Shown: positions 53,411 to 62,876, counted from the first letter of the stretch. The stretch is 64,000 nt of DNA from Pseudomonas brassicacearum (GCF_003732225.1 NZ_MOBJ01000001.1:124001-188000), one strand, 5' to 3'. Notes: generated by a model not told the origin, from the letters alone. A program made the numbers and translations.

Positions 53411-55540
53411 TCAGCCGTTGGGCCCTACTGTCGCAACGATGGTCACTTGCTTGTTGTCAGGGATTTCCTGATACGCCAACACATGCAACCCCGGGACTGC
53501 CAGACGTCCGAACCGCGAGAGCATCGCGCGTACCGGACCCGCTACCAGCAGAATCACCGGTTGACCTTGCATCTCCTGACGCTGCGCGGCTTCGATCAAC
53601 GAGCGTTGCAGCTTCTCTGCCATGCTTGGCTCCAGCAGAACGCCCTCTTCCGAGCCTTGTCCTGCCTTCTGAAGACTATTGAGCAATATTTGTTCCAACC
53701 TTGGCTCCAAGGTGATCACAGGCAGCTCGGACTCAGTGCCTACAATGCTTTGGACGATAGCGCGCGATACGCCAACGCGGACGGCGGCCACCAGAGCGGC
53801 AGTATCTTGACTCTTGGAAGCATTGTTCGCGATGGCCTCGGCAATGCTGCGAATGTCGCGAACCGGAACCTGTTCGGCCAACAAGGCTTGCAGCACTTTG
53901 AGCAGTTGCGACAGCGAAACAACGCCCGGCACCAGCTCTTCGGCCAGCTTTGGCGAACTTTTGGCCAGCAACTGCATGAGCTGCTGAACTTCTTCGTGGC
54001 CGATCAGCTCACTGGAGTGCTTGTACAGAATCTGGTTGAGGTGAGTCGCCACCACCGTGCTGGCATCGACCACGGTGTACCCCAGAGACTGCGCTTGCGG
54101 ACGCTGACTGATTTCGATCCAGACCGCCTCCAGCCCAAAGGCCGGATCTTTGGCGGTAATGCCATTGAGTGTGCCGTAGACCTGCCCCGGATTGATCGCC
54201 AGCTCGCGATCCGGATAAATCTCCGCCTCGGCGAGGATTACCCCCATCAAGGTCAGGCGGTAAGCACTCGGCGCCAGGTCGAGGTTGTCGCGAATGTGCA
54301 CCGTCGGCATCAGAAAGCCCAGATCCTGGGAAAGCTTCTTGCGCACGCCCTTGATCCGCGCCAGCAACTGACCACCCTGGTTGCGATCCACCAGCGGAAT
54401 CAGCCGGTAACCGACTTCCAGGCCGATCATGTCGATCGGGGTCACGTCATCCCAGCCCAGCTCTTTGGTTTCCATGGCTCGCGCCGGCGATGGCAGCAGC
54501 TCCTGCTGGCGCTTGACCTCTTCCAGAGCCTGAACCTTGACGATGTTTTGTTTCTTCCAGAACAGATACGCGGCACCCGCGGCCACGGCCGCCATGCTGA
54601 GAAACGAGAAGTGCGGCATGCCCGGCACCAGGCCCATGACCGCCATCAAACCGGCCGCCACCGCCAACGCTTTTGGCGAAGCGAACATCTGCCGATTGAT
54701 CTGTTTGCCCATGTCTTCCGAACCGGAAGCACGGGTCACCATGATCGCCGCAGCGGTCGACAGCAGCAGTGATGGCAATTGCGCCACCAAACCGTCACCG
54801 ATGGTCAACAGTGCGTAAACCTTGCCGGCATCACCGAAGGTCATGCCGTGCTGGAAAATCCCGACCGCCATACCACCAATCAGGTTGATGAACAGAATCA
54901 GCAGGCCGGCGATGGCGTCACCGCGCACGAACTTGCTGGCACCGTCCATCGAACCATAGAACTCGGCCTCTTGGGCGACTTCCATACGGCGCAGCTTGGC
55001 GGCGGGCTGATCGATCAGGCCGGCGTTCAAGTCGGCATCGATAGCCATCTGCTTGCCTGGCATCGCATCAAGGGTAAAGCGCGCGCTGACCTCGGAAATC
55101 CGCCCGGCACCCTTGGTCACCACGACGAAGTTGATGATCATCAAAATCGCGAAGACCACGATACCAACCACGTAGTTACCGCCGATCACCACCTCACCGA
55201 AAGCCTGAATCACCTTGCCAGCGGAGGCATGGCCGTCCTGACCGTGGAGCATGACCACCCGGGTCGAGGCCACGTTCAACGCCAGTCGCAACAATGTGGC
55301 GACCAGCAGAATGGTCGGGAACACCGCGAAGTCCAATGGCCGCAAGGCGTAGACACAGACCAGCAGCACGACAATCGACAGCGCAATGTTGAAGGTGAAG
55401 AACACGTCGAGCAGGAACGGCGGGACCGGCAACATCATCATTGCCAGCATGACCAACAGCAACAGCGGCACACCCAGATTGCCTCGACTGAGGTCTGCCA
55501 GGTTGCTGCGGGCACTGTTGATTAACTGAGAGCGATCCAC
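53411..55540 (-). CDS. flhA: Flagellar export gate protein FlhA
   Basis: This is a 709-residue component of the flagellar type III export gate. The eight-helix N-terminal half has NLGVPLLLLVMLAMMMLPVP, FTFNIALSIVVLLVCVYALR and the FHIPEP region RFTLDAMPGKQMAIDADLNA. The C-terminal cytosolic nonamer-forming half starts near residue 330. The start is a GTG at 55540 (VDRSQLINSARSNL), matching the P. aeruginosa FlhA N-terminus as I recall it. The longer frame to 55657 would run through the sigma-54 site. Confidence 0.94.
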   Translation of the reverse strand: MDRSQLINSARSNLADLSRGNLGVPLLLLVMLAMMMLPVPPFLLDVFFTFNIALSIVVLLVCVYALRPLDFAVFPTILLVATLLRLALNVASTRVVMLHGQDGHASAGKVIQAFGEVVIGGNYVVGIVVFAILMIINFVVVTKGAGRISEVSARFTLDAMPGKQMAIDADLNAGLIDQPAAKLRRMEVAQEAEFYGSMDGASKFVRGDAIAGLLILFINLIGGMAVGIFQHGMTFGDAGKVYALLTIGDGLVAQLPSLLLSTAAAIMVTRASGSEDMGKQINRQMFASPKALAVAAGLMAVMGLVPGMPHFSFLSMAAVAAGAAYLFWKKQNIVKVQALEEVKRQQELLPSPARAMETKELGWDDVTPIDMIGLEVGYRLIPLVDRNQGGQLLARIKGVRKKLSQDLGFLMPTVHIRDNLDLAPSAYRLTLMGVILAEAEIYPDRELAINPGQVYGTLNGITAKDPAFGLEAVWIEISQRPQAQSLGYTVVDASTVVATHLNQILYKHSSELIGHEEVQQLMQLLAKSSPKLAEELVPGVVSLSQLLKVLQALLAEQVPVRDIRSIAEAIANNASKSQDTAALVAAVRVGVSRAIVQSIVGTESELPVITLEPRLEQILLNSLQKAGQGSEEGVLLEPSMAEKLQRSLIEAAQRQEMQGQPVILLVAGPVRAMLSRFGRLAVPGLHVLAYQEIPDNKQVTIVATVGPNG

Positions 55541-55600
55541 CGGTATTCCCCGTTCCTTGAAGCAAACTTTTGACGCCTGAAGCGGGCGCAGGCGGGCTAT

Positions 55601-55617
55601 TGCAAGAAGCCTTCCAA
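55601..55617 (-). promoter_or_regulatory. flhA: Sigma-54-type promoter upstream of flhA
   Basis: On the minus strand TTGGAAGGCTTCTTGCA has the GG-N10-GC spacing and a TTGCA -12 element. It lies about 60 bases upstream of the GTG. RpoN/FleQ control of flhA is established in P. aeruginosa. Confidence 0.75.
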
Positions 55618-55694
55618 CTTTTGCGGGGGGGGTGGGAATACAAGGTTTGAAAGACAACAGATAGACCGCGCGGGAACGATCATCAACGCGATCC

Positions 55695-55825
55695 GTAGCA
55701 GCTGGCGAAGCCTGCGTTCGGCCGCGAAGCGGTCGTAAACCCAGCTAACGCGGTGAATCAAGCACGCCGCGCCACATGATTTTACGACGACTACGTCGCC
55801 GAACGCAGGCTTCGCCAGCTGCTAC
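55695..55825. repeat. REPIN of the second family upstream of flhA
   Basis: The unit GTAGCAGCTGGCGAAGCCTG (continuing CGTTCGGC) and its inverted copy flank an 80-base spacer. It uses the same unit as the element inside opmB. Confidence 0.88.
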
Positions 55826-56027
55826 GGGGGTAGACCGGAACATTCAGCGCGCATTCCCTGAAACAGCCACAGGACGGCGAAACACAGGGAAACGTCCGAC
55901 AGGTTTTCAAGGTTGCCCCTCGGAAGTGGCATCGCTAGTCTTCGGTGGTCGCTGCCAAATCAGCGACCGGGCGTGGAAACCTGATGAGTAAACGAGGCAG
56001 CTCTAACCAGTAAACGAGAACCTCACC

Positions 56028-56315
56028 ATGAACAAATCTTCGCACCTCCACGATTTAAAAACCGCCGGACTCACCCCCTTCTCCATCCACAACGATCAAG
56101 CCCTGTTCCGCGTCAACAGTGGCGTCCCTCTGCTCACTGCCTTGTCCCACGTCTCCGACCTCCTCCACCTCTCCAAGATGCTGGCCGAAGATGCAGCGAT
56201 GGAACGCGGTAAGGACCGTTATGCCTGGGCATCGCATTATTTGCAGGAGATGAGTAAGGCGGTGATCGATGACGTGGTGAAGGTGCTGGGGGCGCCAGGT
56301 AATAATCGCGATTGA
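56028..56315 (+). CDS. DUF3077 protein
   Basis: This is a 95-residue protein of a small Pseudomonas-typical family (DUF3077, from memory). LFRVNSGVPLLTALSHVSDL then LHLSKMLAEDAAM suggest a two-helix regulatory fold. Its function is unknown. It stands alone on the plus strand between the flhA and flhB blocks, facing away from flhA, and ends in a hairpin. Codon use is normal for the window. An AGAACC stretch is the only ribosome-binding-like sequence before the ATG. Confidence 0.78.
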   Translation: MNKSSHLHDLKTAGLTPFSIHNDQALFRVNSGVPLLTALSHVSDLLHLSKMLAEDAAMERGKDRYAWASHYLQEMSKAVIDDVVKVLGAPGNNRD

Positions 56316-56319
56316 ATAA

Positions 56320-56353
56320 AAAGCCCCCGCCTTTCTCTTGAAGACGGGGCTTT
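56320..56353 (+). terminator. Probable terminator after DUF3077 gene
   Basis: AAAGCCCC pairs with GGGGCTTT around an interrupted inner stem, with a short T-run after it. Confidence 0.5.
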
Positions 56354-56414
56354 CAGGTGTTTGGTCATCAGCTCAAACGGCTATTAGCAATTCTCCTGAT
56401 ACACCGCGGCGCGG

Positions 56415-56523
56415 CCTTCGCGAGCAGGCTCGCTCCCACAGTTTGATCTGTGTACATCCACGAAAGACAGGTCGGCTGTCAGGCCGCCAGGATCAAAAGA
56501 TCGCAGCCTTCGGCAGCTCCTAC
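56415..56523. repeat. Isolated degenerate array-type unit plus third-family REP half-unit
   Basis: CGCGAGCAGGCTCGCTCCCA followed by TGTACATCCACGAAAGACAG and GTCGGCTGTCAGGCCGCC matches a unit of the array at 56884. It is followed at 56491-56523 by GATCGCAGCCTTCGGCAGCT then CCTAC of the third REP-like family. Confidence 0.7.
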
Positions 56524-56599
56524 AGATATCACCCACCCTCCACGAAGTGGCACACCCCAACCACTCAGGCCGGCTGTCAGGCCGCCGTGCTTTGCTCTT

Positions 56600-56880
56600 G
56601 ATCTTGATCCACCCGCCCCGTCGGGAGGCCGAGTGGAGGTGCTCAGCAGGGGGTGGGCGCGCAGCGCCGTACGGCGCAGCCGGACACATCGAGAGGAGGT
56701 CGTCGCGAAGCAGACCGTAGGCGATGCCCCCTGATGGACACCGGAGCGAGGGAACGCCGAGCCTAGGCGAGGGGCCGGACGCTTGGGGCGAGCGTTTTTT
56801 TGCTTACTTTTTTTAGGCGCTTGTAAAAAAAGTGAGTCGCCGTCAGGCGAAACCCTAAGTGGCCGTTACCGCAGGAATGG
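56600..56880. repeat. Non-coding block with long hairpin, probably a dispersed repeat
   Basis: There is no supported gene. It contains a 12-bp near-perfect stem (CTTACTTTTTTT with AAAAAAAGTGAG, 56803-56836) and GC-rich sequence of a type I recall from other fluorescent Pseudomonas intergenic regions. Only the hairpin is directly demonstrable here. Confidence 0.45.
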
Positions 56881-56883
56881 ATA

Positions 56884-57388
56884 TGTACACCTGCAAGAGA
56901 TTGGCCGGCTGTCCGGCCGCCATCGCGAGCAAGCTCGCTCCCACAGTTGAACTGTGTACATCTGCAAGAGGTTGGTCGGCTGTCAGGCCGCCTTCGCGAG
57001 CAAGCTCGCTCCCACAGTTGAACTGTGTACATCTGCAAGAGGTTGGTCGGCTGTCAGGCCGCCTTCGCGAGCAAGCTCGCTCCCACAGTTGAACTGTGTA
57101 CATCTGCAAGAGGTTGGTCGGCTGTCAGGCCGCCATCGCGAGCAAGCTCGCTCCCACAGTTTTGATTGGTGTACATCTGCGGGAGATTGGTCGGCTGTCA
57201 GGCCGCCATCGCAGGCAAGCCAGCTCTCACAGTTTTGATTGGTGTACATCTGCGAAAGATTGGTCGGCTGTCAGGCAGCCATCGCAGGCAAGCCAACTCC
57301 CACAGTTTTGATTGATGTACATCTGTAGGAGGTTGGTCGGCTGTCAGGCCGCCTTCGCAGGCAAGCCAGCTCCCACAATTTTGATCGG
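56884..57388. repeat. Tandem array of seven 71-73 bp REP-containing units
   Basis: Units start with TGTACA(T/C)CTGC at 56884, 56955, 57026, 57097, 57170, 57243 and 57316; a truncated start follows at 57389. Each unit contains GGTCGGCTGTCAGGCCGCC and one REP unit. The first four units carry ATCGCGAGCAAGCTCGCTCC-type REPs, the last three the CGCAGGCAAGCCAGCTCC-type variant. The first three are 71 bases, the last four 73. All REP units point the same way, unlike the REPINs. Confidence 0.93.
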
Positions 57389-57413
57389 CGTACGCCGCCA
57401 AGAGATGAGCCGG

Positions 57414-58553
57414 TCAAGAATCGCGGCGCAGATCCGGTGGAATCGGCAAATCGTCCTTGAGTGGATCCGGCCGCTTGCCCTTGCCGGCGCGGTACTGACG
57501 AATCTGATAGACGTAGGCCAGTACCTGGGCGACCGCCAGATAGAGCCCACCAGGAATTTCCTGGTCAAGCTCGGTGGAATAGTAGATCGAACGCGCCAGA
57601 GCCGGCGACTCAAGCAGCAAGACCTCATTAGCCACTGCTATTTCGCGGATCTTCAGCGCCAGGAAGTCGTTACCCTTGGCGACCAGCATCGGCGCGCCAC
57701 CCTTCTCCGGGTCGTACTTGAGCGCCACCGCGTAGTGGGTCGGGTTGGTAATGACCACGTCGGCCTCAGGAATGGCCGCCATCATCCGCCGCTGGGACAT
57801 CTCACGCTGCAACTGGCGAATCCGCTGCTTGACCTCCGGGCGACCTTCCTGATCCTTGTGCTCGTCGCGCACTTCCTGCTTGGTCATCAGTAGTTTCTTG
57901 TGACTCTGGTACAACTGAACCGGCACATCGACCGCCGCGATCAGAATCAGCCCGCAGGCCATCCATAACGTGCTCCAGCCCACCAGTTGCACGCTGTGGA
58001 TAATCGCCTGCTCCAGCGGCTCATGGGCGATTCGCAGCAAATCGTCGATGTCCGAGCGCAGCACGCTCAGCGCGACGAACAGCACCAGCAGGAACTTTGC
58101 CAGAGCCTTGAGCAACTCGATCAACGCCGTGGAGGAAAACATCCGCTTGAGGCCATTGGCCGGGTTCATTCGACTGAACTTCGGCGCCAGGCTACTGCCC
58201 GCGAACAGCCAGCCACCCAGGGAAATCGGACCAATGATCGCCGCCAGCAGCAAGGAGAGCAGCACCGGCTGCACTGCGAGAATCGCGATCTTGCCCGAGT
58301 TCAGCAGATACAGGCCCATGGCACCCGGAGTGAGCACCACTTCACGAGGCAGGGAGAAGTTCAGGCGCATGATTTCCAGCAAGTCCAGCGCCAGCCCACC
58401 GCCGTAAATCAACAGCGCTCCCGCCCCGGCCAGCATCACCGCCAAGGTATTGAGCTCTTTGGAGCGAGCGATCTCGCCCTTTTCACGGGAGTCCTTTTTG
58501 CGCTTGTCCGTGGGGTCTTCTGTCTTGTCCTGACCGCTCTCGCTCTCCGCCAT
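57414..58553 (-). CDS. flhB: Flagellar export switch protein FlhB
   Basis: This is a 379-residue export-apparatus protein that switches secretion from hook to filament. A charged N-terminus (GQDKTEDPTDKRKKDSREKG) is followed by four helices (about 38-60, 88-112, 145-165, 188-212) and a cytosolic domain with autocleavage motif NPTH (270-273) in VVITNPTHYAVALKYD. It is last in the fliLMNOPQR-flhB run, three bases after fliR. The repeat array begins 25 bases after its stop. Confidence 0.96.
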   Translation of the reverse strand: MAESESGQDKTEDPTDKRKKDSREKGEIARSKELNTLAVMLAGAGALLIYGGGLALDLLEIMRLNFSLPREVVLTPGAMGLYLLNSGKIAILAVQPVLLSLLLAAIIGPISLGGWLFAGSSLAPKFSRMNPANGLKRMFSSTALIELLKALAKFLLVLFVALSVLRSDIDDLLRIAHEPLEQAIIHSVQLVGWSTLWMACGLILIAAVDVPVQLYQSHKKLLMTKQEVRDEHKDQEGRPEVKQRIRQLQREMSQRRMMAAIPEADVVITNPTHYAVALKYDPEKGGAPMLVAKGNDFLALKIREIAVANEVLLLESPALARSIYYSTELDQEIPGGLYLAVAQVLAYVYQIRQYRAGKGKRPDPLKDDLPIPPDLRRDS

Positions 58554-58556
58554 GAC

Positions 58557-59339
58557 TCAGCGCGCCTGTGCCATATCGCGCAACAACTGCAAAGCCTCGA
58601 CAGCCAACGGTTGGTACTGATTGAGAATATCCCCCAGGGTGACCCAGAAAATCACCAGGCCCAACACCAGGGTCAGCGGAAAACCGATAGAGAAGATATT
58701 CAGTTGCGGTGCCGCGCGGGTCATGATCCCAAAGGCAATGTTGACCACCAGCAGCGCAGTGATTGCCGGCAATACCAGCAGCAGCGCGGCCCCCAGCACC
58801 CAACCCATTTTGCCGGCCATTTCCCAGAAATGATTGACCAGCATGCCACTGCCCACCGGCAGGGTCGTGAAGCTTTCCGTGAGGATTTCAAACACCACCA
58901 GATGGCCATTCATGCCGAGAAACAGCAGCGTCACCAGCATCGTCAAAAACTGTCCGATAACGGCCGCCGACACGCCGTTGGTAGGGTCGACCATGGACGC
59001 GAAGCCCATGCCCATCTGGATTGAAATGATCTGCCCGGCGACCACGAACGCCTGAAAGAACAGCTGCAAGGAGAACCCCAGCAGCGCGCCAATGAGGATC
59101 TGTTCGGCAATCAGCAGCAGACCACTCAAATCCAGCGGATTGACCTGCGGCATCGGCGGCAGGCCCGGCGTGATGACCACCGTTATCGCCAGTGCGAAAT
59201 ACATCCGAATACGCCTGGGCATCAGGGTCGTGCCGAAGACCGGCATGGTCATCAGCACTGCGCCGACCCGAAATAGCGGCAGCATGAAGCTTGCCACCCA
59301 GGTACTGATTTGCGCGTCAGTTAGCGCCAGCAACGACAT
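58557..59339 (-). CDS. fliR: Flagellar export gate protein FliR
   Basis: This is a 260-residue, six-helix export gate component: WVASFMLPLFRVGAVLMTMP, FALAITVVITPGLPP, IQMGMGFASMVDPTNGVSAA and LALPAI-type helices follow the FliR pattern. It assembles with FliP and FliQ as a helical pore. It is spaced three bases from fliQ and flhB. Confidence 0.95.
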   Translation of the reverse strand: MSLLALTDAQISTWVASFMLPLFRVGAVLMTMPVFGTTLMPRRIRMYFALAITVVITPGLPPMPQVNPLDLSGLLLIAEQILIGALLGFSLQLFFQAFVVAGQIISIQMGMGFASMVDPTNGVSAAVIGQFLTMLVTLLFLGMNGHLVVFEILTESFTTLPVGSGMLVNHFWEMAGKMGWVLGAALLLVLPAITALLVVNIAFGIMTRAAPQLNIFSIGFPLTLVLGLVIFWVTLGDILNQYQPLAVEALQLLRDMAQAR

Positions 59340-59342
59340 GGC

Positions 59343-59612
59343 TTAGCCGATCAACTGCGGAATACTGCTGTACAAGCGCAGGATGTATTCCATGAACGTT
59401 TGTATCAGCCAAGGGCCGGCGACGATCAGGGTCACCAGCATCACCAGCAAACGCGGGAGGAAGCTCAGGGTCTGTTCGTTGATCTGCGTGGCAGCCTGGA
59501 ACATCGCCACCAGCAACCCCACCAGCAAACTCGGAATCACCAGTATGGCGACCATCATGGTGGTCAGCCAAAGCGCTTCACGGAACAGGTCTACCGCAAC
59601 TTCAGGAGTCAT
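59343..59612 (-). CDS. fliQ: Flagellar export gate protein FliQ
   Basis: This is an 89-residue, two-helix gate subunit: MTPEVAVDLFREALWLTTMM, then VGLLVAMFQAATQINEQTLS and FLPRLLVMLVTLIVAGPWL. The ATG has CAGGAGT upstream. It lies between fliP and fliR. Confidence 0.96.
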   Translation of the reverse strand: MTPEVAVDLFREALWLTTMMVAILVIPSLLVGLLVAMFQAATQINEQTLSFLPRLLVMLVTLIVAGPWLIQTFMEYILRLYSSIPQLIG

Positions 59613-59636
59613 ATCGCCCTACCCGCCCACAAGGTT

Positions 59637-60386
59637 CTAAACACCACCGAAACTGCTCGCCAGCGTACCGATGATCAATGCCCAGCCATCCACCAGCACG
59701 AACAGCATGATCTTGAACGGCAGCGAAATGATCAGTGGCGAGAGCATCATCATGCCCATGGCCATCAGCACACTGGCAACGACCAGGTCGATGATCAGGA
59801 ACGGAATGAAGATCATGAAGCCGATCTGGAATGCGGTTTTCAGCTCCGAGGTGACGAAGGCCGGCACCAGAATGGTCAGCGGTGCCTGATCCGGCGTCGC
59901 GATGTCGGTGCGCTTGGACAGACGCATGAACAGCTCAAGGTCGCTGCTGCGGGTCTGCGCCAGCATGAAGTCCTTGATCGGCACTTGCGCCTTGGCCACC
60001 GCATCCTGAGCCGTCAGCTTCTCGGCCAGATAAGGCTGCAAGGCGTCCTGATTCACCCGATCAAAGACCGGCGCCATGATGAACATGGTCAGAAACAGCG
60101 CCATGCCGGTGAGGATCTGGTTCGACGGCGTCTGTTGCAAGCCCAGGGCCTGACGCAGGATCGAGAAAACGATGATGATCCGGGTGAAGCTGGTCATCAG
60201 CATGACGAACGCCGGAATGAAGCTCAGCGCGGTCATGATCAGCAGGATTTGCAGGCTGACCGAATATTCCTGAGCGCCATTGGCGTTCGTGCCCAAGGTG
60301 ATCGCCGGAATCGACAACGGGTCGGCGGCGAACGCCAACGGCGCGGCCAGCATCAGGACCAACGTCAACAGGATGCGCAACGGCAT
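59637..60386 (-). CDS. fliP: Flagellar export gate protein FliP
   Basis: This is a 249-residue gate subunit with a cleavable signal peptide (ends AFAADP). Motifs: [40 protein letters not shown] and [20 protein letters not shown], and in the C-terminal part [20 protein letters not shown], then [20 protein letters not shown]. The start overlaps the fliO stop (TAATG). Confidence 0.97.
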   Translation of the reverse strand: MPLRILLTLVLMLAAPLAFAADPLSIPAITLGTNANGAQEYSVSLQILLIMTALSFIPAFVMLMTSFTRIIIVFSILRQALGLQQTPSNQILTGMALFLTMFIMAPVFDRVNQDALQPYLAEKLTAQDAVAKAQVPIKDFMLAQTRSSDLELFMRLSKRTDIATPDQAPLTILVPAFVTSELKTAFQIGFMIFIPFLIIDLVVASVLMAMGMMMLSPLIISLPFKIMLFVLVDGWALIIGTLASSFGGV

Positions 60387-60817
60387 TACTTCTTATCCTT
60401 ATCTTTACCCAACAACTCCATCAGGCGCTGGGCAAACTCGGGGGTCGCCTGCTCGGCGCTCGGCACTTGTACCGGCTCTTTGAGCACATGCAACGGAGTG
60501 ATAGTGCCGGGGGTCAGCCCGAGCAGAATCTGCTCGTTGCCGACTTGCACCAGTACCAGACGATCACGCGGCCCAAGGGCGCGCGAGCCGATCAGCTCGA
60601 TCACTTGCCCCTTGCCGGCAGGACCCGCCTGCTGAACGCGGCGCAATAACCAGGCGAGGAAAAAGATCAGGCCCAGCACCAGCAGCAAACCCAGCACCAA
60701 CTGAGTCAACTGCCCGGTCACGCCGGCGCTGATTGCAGGTGTCGCGACCGCTGCTACCGGTTCTGCCGCCCACGCACTGAGCGGCAAGGTCAGCAATACG
60801 CCGAGAAACGCCTTCAC
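60386..60817 (-). CDS. fliO: Flagellar export scaffold FliO
   Basis: This is a 143-residue assembly factor for FliP. It has a signal-like start, a membrane helix (about residues 36-60: [20 protein letters not shown]), and a cytosolic domain with [20 protein letters not shown] then QILLGLTPG. The start is a GTG directly after the fliN stop; no ATG fits. Confidence 0.93.
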   Translation of the reverse strand: MKAFLGVLLTLPLSAWAAEPVAAVATPAISAGVTGQLTQLVLGLLLVLGLIFFLAWLLRRVQQAGPAGKGQVIELIGSRALGPRDRLVLVQVGNEQILLGLTPGTITPLHVLKEPVQVPSAEQATPEFAQRLMELLGKDKDKK

Positions 60818-61279
60818 TCAGCGCAGCTTCTTGATGCGTTCGCTTGGGCTGATCACGTCGGTCAGGCGGATGCCGAACTTCTCGTTGACCACCACCACTT
60901 CGCCGTGAGCGATGAGCGTGCCGTTGACCAGTACGTCCAGCGGTTCGCCGGCCAGACGGTCAAGCTCGATCACCGAGCCCTGGTTGAGCTGCAGCAGGTT
61001 GCGAATGTTGATATCGGTGCTGCCGACTTCCATGGAGATCGACACCGGGATATCCAGAATCACATCCAGGTTAGGACCATCAAGGGTCACCGGCTCGTTG
61101 TTCTTCGGCACGCTGCCGAATTCTTCCATCGCCAGACGGCTGGAGGACGACGAAGTCGCTGCATCGGCGGCCAGCAAGGCATCAATGTCGTCCTGCCCGG
61201 CATCACCCGTCTCTTCAAGGGCCGCAGCCCACTCATCAGCCAGAGCCTGGTCGTCCTGGGTATTCATATCGTTAGCCAT
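60818..61279 (-). CDS. fliN: Flagellar motor switch protein FliN
   Basis: This is a 153-residue C-ring protein. An acidic, disordered N-terminus leads to the SpoA/FliN domain: LDVILDIPVSISMEVGSTDI, NIRNLLQLNQGSVIELDRLA, GEPLDVLVNGTLIAHGEVVV and VNEKFGIRLTDVISPSERIK. The ATG at 61279 or the adjacent one at 61282 follows an AGGA; the frame to 61303 lacks one. Confidence 0.95.
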   Translation of the reverse strand: MANDMNTQDDQALADEWAAALEETGDAGQDDIDALLAADAATSSSSSRLAMEEFGSVPKNNEPVTLDGPNLDVILDIPVSISMEVGSTDINIRNLLQLNQGSVIELDRLAGEPLDVLVNGTLIAHGEVVVVNEKFGIRLTDVISPSERIKKLR

Positions 61280-61347
61280 CATTTGTCCTCGGCGGGCAGC
61301 CATTCAATTGGAGCCGTCATTTAAAAGCGAAGGTGTACGAGCGCCGA

Positions 61348-62316
61348 TCAGCGGCGCTCGATCGGCTCGATCACTTGCAACGCCAGGTTGCCCTTGTGGG
61401 AACCCATCTTGACCTTGAAGGCCGGCACGCCGTTGGCGCGCATGATCATTTCTTCCGGCATCTCGACCGGGATCACATCACCCGGCTGCATGTGCAGAAT
61501 GTCCCGCAGGCGCAATTGGCGACGGGCAACCGTGGCACCGATCGGAACGTCAACGTCCAGCACGTCCTGACGCAGGGCGTTGACCCAACGTTCGTCCTGA
61601 TCGTCGAGGTCCGACTGGAAGCCGGCATCGAGCATTTCGCGGACCGGCTCGATCATCGAGTACGGCATGGTCACGTGCAGATCGCCACCACCGCCATCGA
61701 GTTCGATGTGGAAGGTCGAGACCACCACCGCCTCGCTCGGCCCCACGATGTTGGCCATGGCCGGGTTCACTTCCGAGTTGATGTACTCGAAGTTGACTTC
61801 CATGATCGCCTGCCAGGCCTCTTTCAAGTCGACGAAGGCCTGTTCCAGCACCATGCGCACGACGCGCAATTCGGTCGGAGTGAATTCACGGCCTTCGATC
61901 TTGGCGTGACGACCGTCACCGCCGAAGAAGTTATCCACCAGCTTGAACACCAGCTTGGCGTCAAGGATGAACAGCGCGGTACCGCGCAACGGCTTGATCT
62001 TGACCAGGTTGAGGCTGGTCGGTACGTACAACGAGTGCACGTATTCGCCGAACTTCATTACCTGCACGCCACCCACGGCAACGTCTGCCGAACGCCGGAG
62101 CATATTGAACATGCTGATACGCGTGTAACGGGCAAACCGCTCGTTGATCATTTCCAGGGTCGGCATGCGTCCACGGACGATGCGATCCTGACTGGTCAGG
62201 TCATAGCTTTTGACACTGCCCGGTTCAGCAGCGTTGTCGGTCTGTACCAGACCGTCATCGACACCATGCAACAGCGCATCGATCTCATCCTGGGACAGCA
62301 GGTCCTGCACGGCCAT
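61348..62316 (-). CDS. fliM: Flagellar motor switch protein FliM
   Basis: This is a 322-residue C-ring protein. The CheY-P binding N-peptide is LLSQDEIDALLHGVDDG. The middle domain has RGTALFILDAKLVFKLVDNF then FGGDGRH, and the C-terminal SpoA-like domain binds FliN. It sets rotational direction in response to CheY-P. It lies nine bases after fliL and 68 bases before fliN. Confidence 0.97.
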   Translation of the reverse strand: MAVQDLLSQDEIDALLHGVDDGLVQTDNAAEPGSVKSYDLTSQDRIVRGRMPTLEMINERFARYTRISMFNMLRRSADVAVGGVQVMKFGEYVHSLYVPTSLNLVKIKPLRGTALFILDAKLVFKLVDNFFGGDGRHAKIEGREFTPTELRVVRMVLEQAFVDLKEAWQAIMEVNFEYINSEVNPAMANIVGPSEAVVVSTFHIELDGGGGDLHVTMPYSMIEPVREMLDAGFQSDLDDQDERWVNALRQDVLDVDVPIGATVARRQLRLRDILHMQPGDVIPVEMPEEMIMRANGVPAFKVKMGSHKGNLALQVIEPIERR

Positions 62317-62325
62317 GTCGTGTTC

Positions 62326-62826
62326 CTACTGCAGTACGAAATTGGTAAAGAGCAACTGGTCGATAACGACTTTGCCGACTTCCTTCTGCGCCACTTCCTG
62401 CACACTGGCAGTGGCTTTCTGGCGCAGCATTTCCTGACCGACCGGCGTCGCCAGGGTGTCGAAACTCTGCCCCGAGAACAGCATGACCAGGTTGTTGCGA
62501 ATCACCGGCATATGCACTTTCAGCGCATCCAGATCCGCCTGATTACGCGCCTGCAGGGTAATGCTCACCTGCATGTAGCGTTGACGGCCATTCTGGTTGT
62601 AATTGGCGACAAAGGCTGGAGCCATTGGCTCATAAATCGCCGCTGGCTTGACGTTGCTGGCGGCTTCGGCCGCTGGCGCAGGCTTGCTCTGAGCGCTGTG
62701 CATGAAGTACCAGGTCGCGCCCACCGACAGGCCGATCGCCAGCAGCACGGCCAGCACAATCACGAGAATAAGCTTGAGTTTGCCTTTCCCGGCGGGGTCT
62801 TTCACTGCTGCTTCGCTCTTCGCCAT
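62326..62826 (-). CDS. fliL: Flagellar basal-body-associated protein FliL
   Basis: This is a 166-residue single-span protein: a basic N-tail, the helix LKLILVIVLAVLLAIGLSVG, then a periplasmic stomatin-like domain (YMQVSITLQARNQADLDALK, VIRNNLVMLFSGQSFDTLAT). It supports stator function. It is first gene of fliLMNOPQR-flhB, with a sigma-54 site 51 bases upstream. Confidence 0.95.
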   Translation of the reverse strand: MAKSEAAVKDPAGKGKLKLILVIVLAVLLAIGLSVGATWYFMHSAQSKPAPAAEAASNVKPAAIYEPMAPAFVANYNQNGRQRYMQVSITLQARNQADLDALKVHMPVIRNNLVMLFSGQSFDTLATPVGQEMLRQKATASVQEVAQKEVGKVVIDQLLFTNFVLQ

Positions 62827-62876
62827 GCCAATAATCCGTCACTATTCGAGTTTTCACAGTTGCACGGCAAGGCAAG

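Noticed and set aside
56855..57249. Short ORFs with repeats such as WERACSR and ASKLAPT
   Set aside because: These are translations of REP units. Any peptide with MGASLLAM, ASKLAPT or CGSELARD in this window comes from REP DNA and not from a gene.
56884..57388. Possible CRISPR array
   Set aside because: Units of 71-73 bases repeat over their full length with no unique spacers, and there are no cas genes. It is a tandem REP-containing array.
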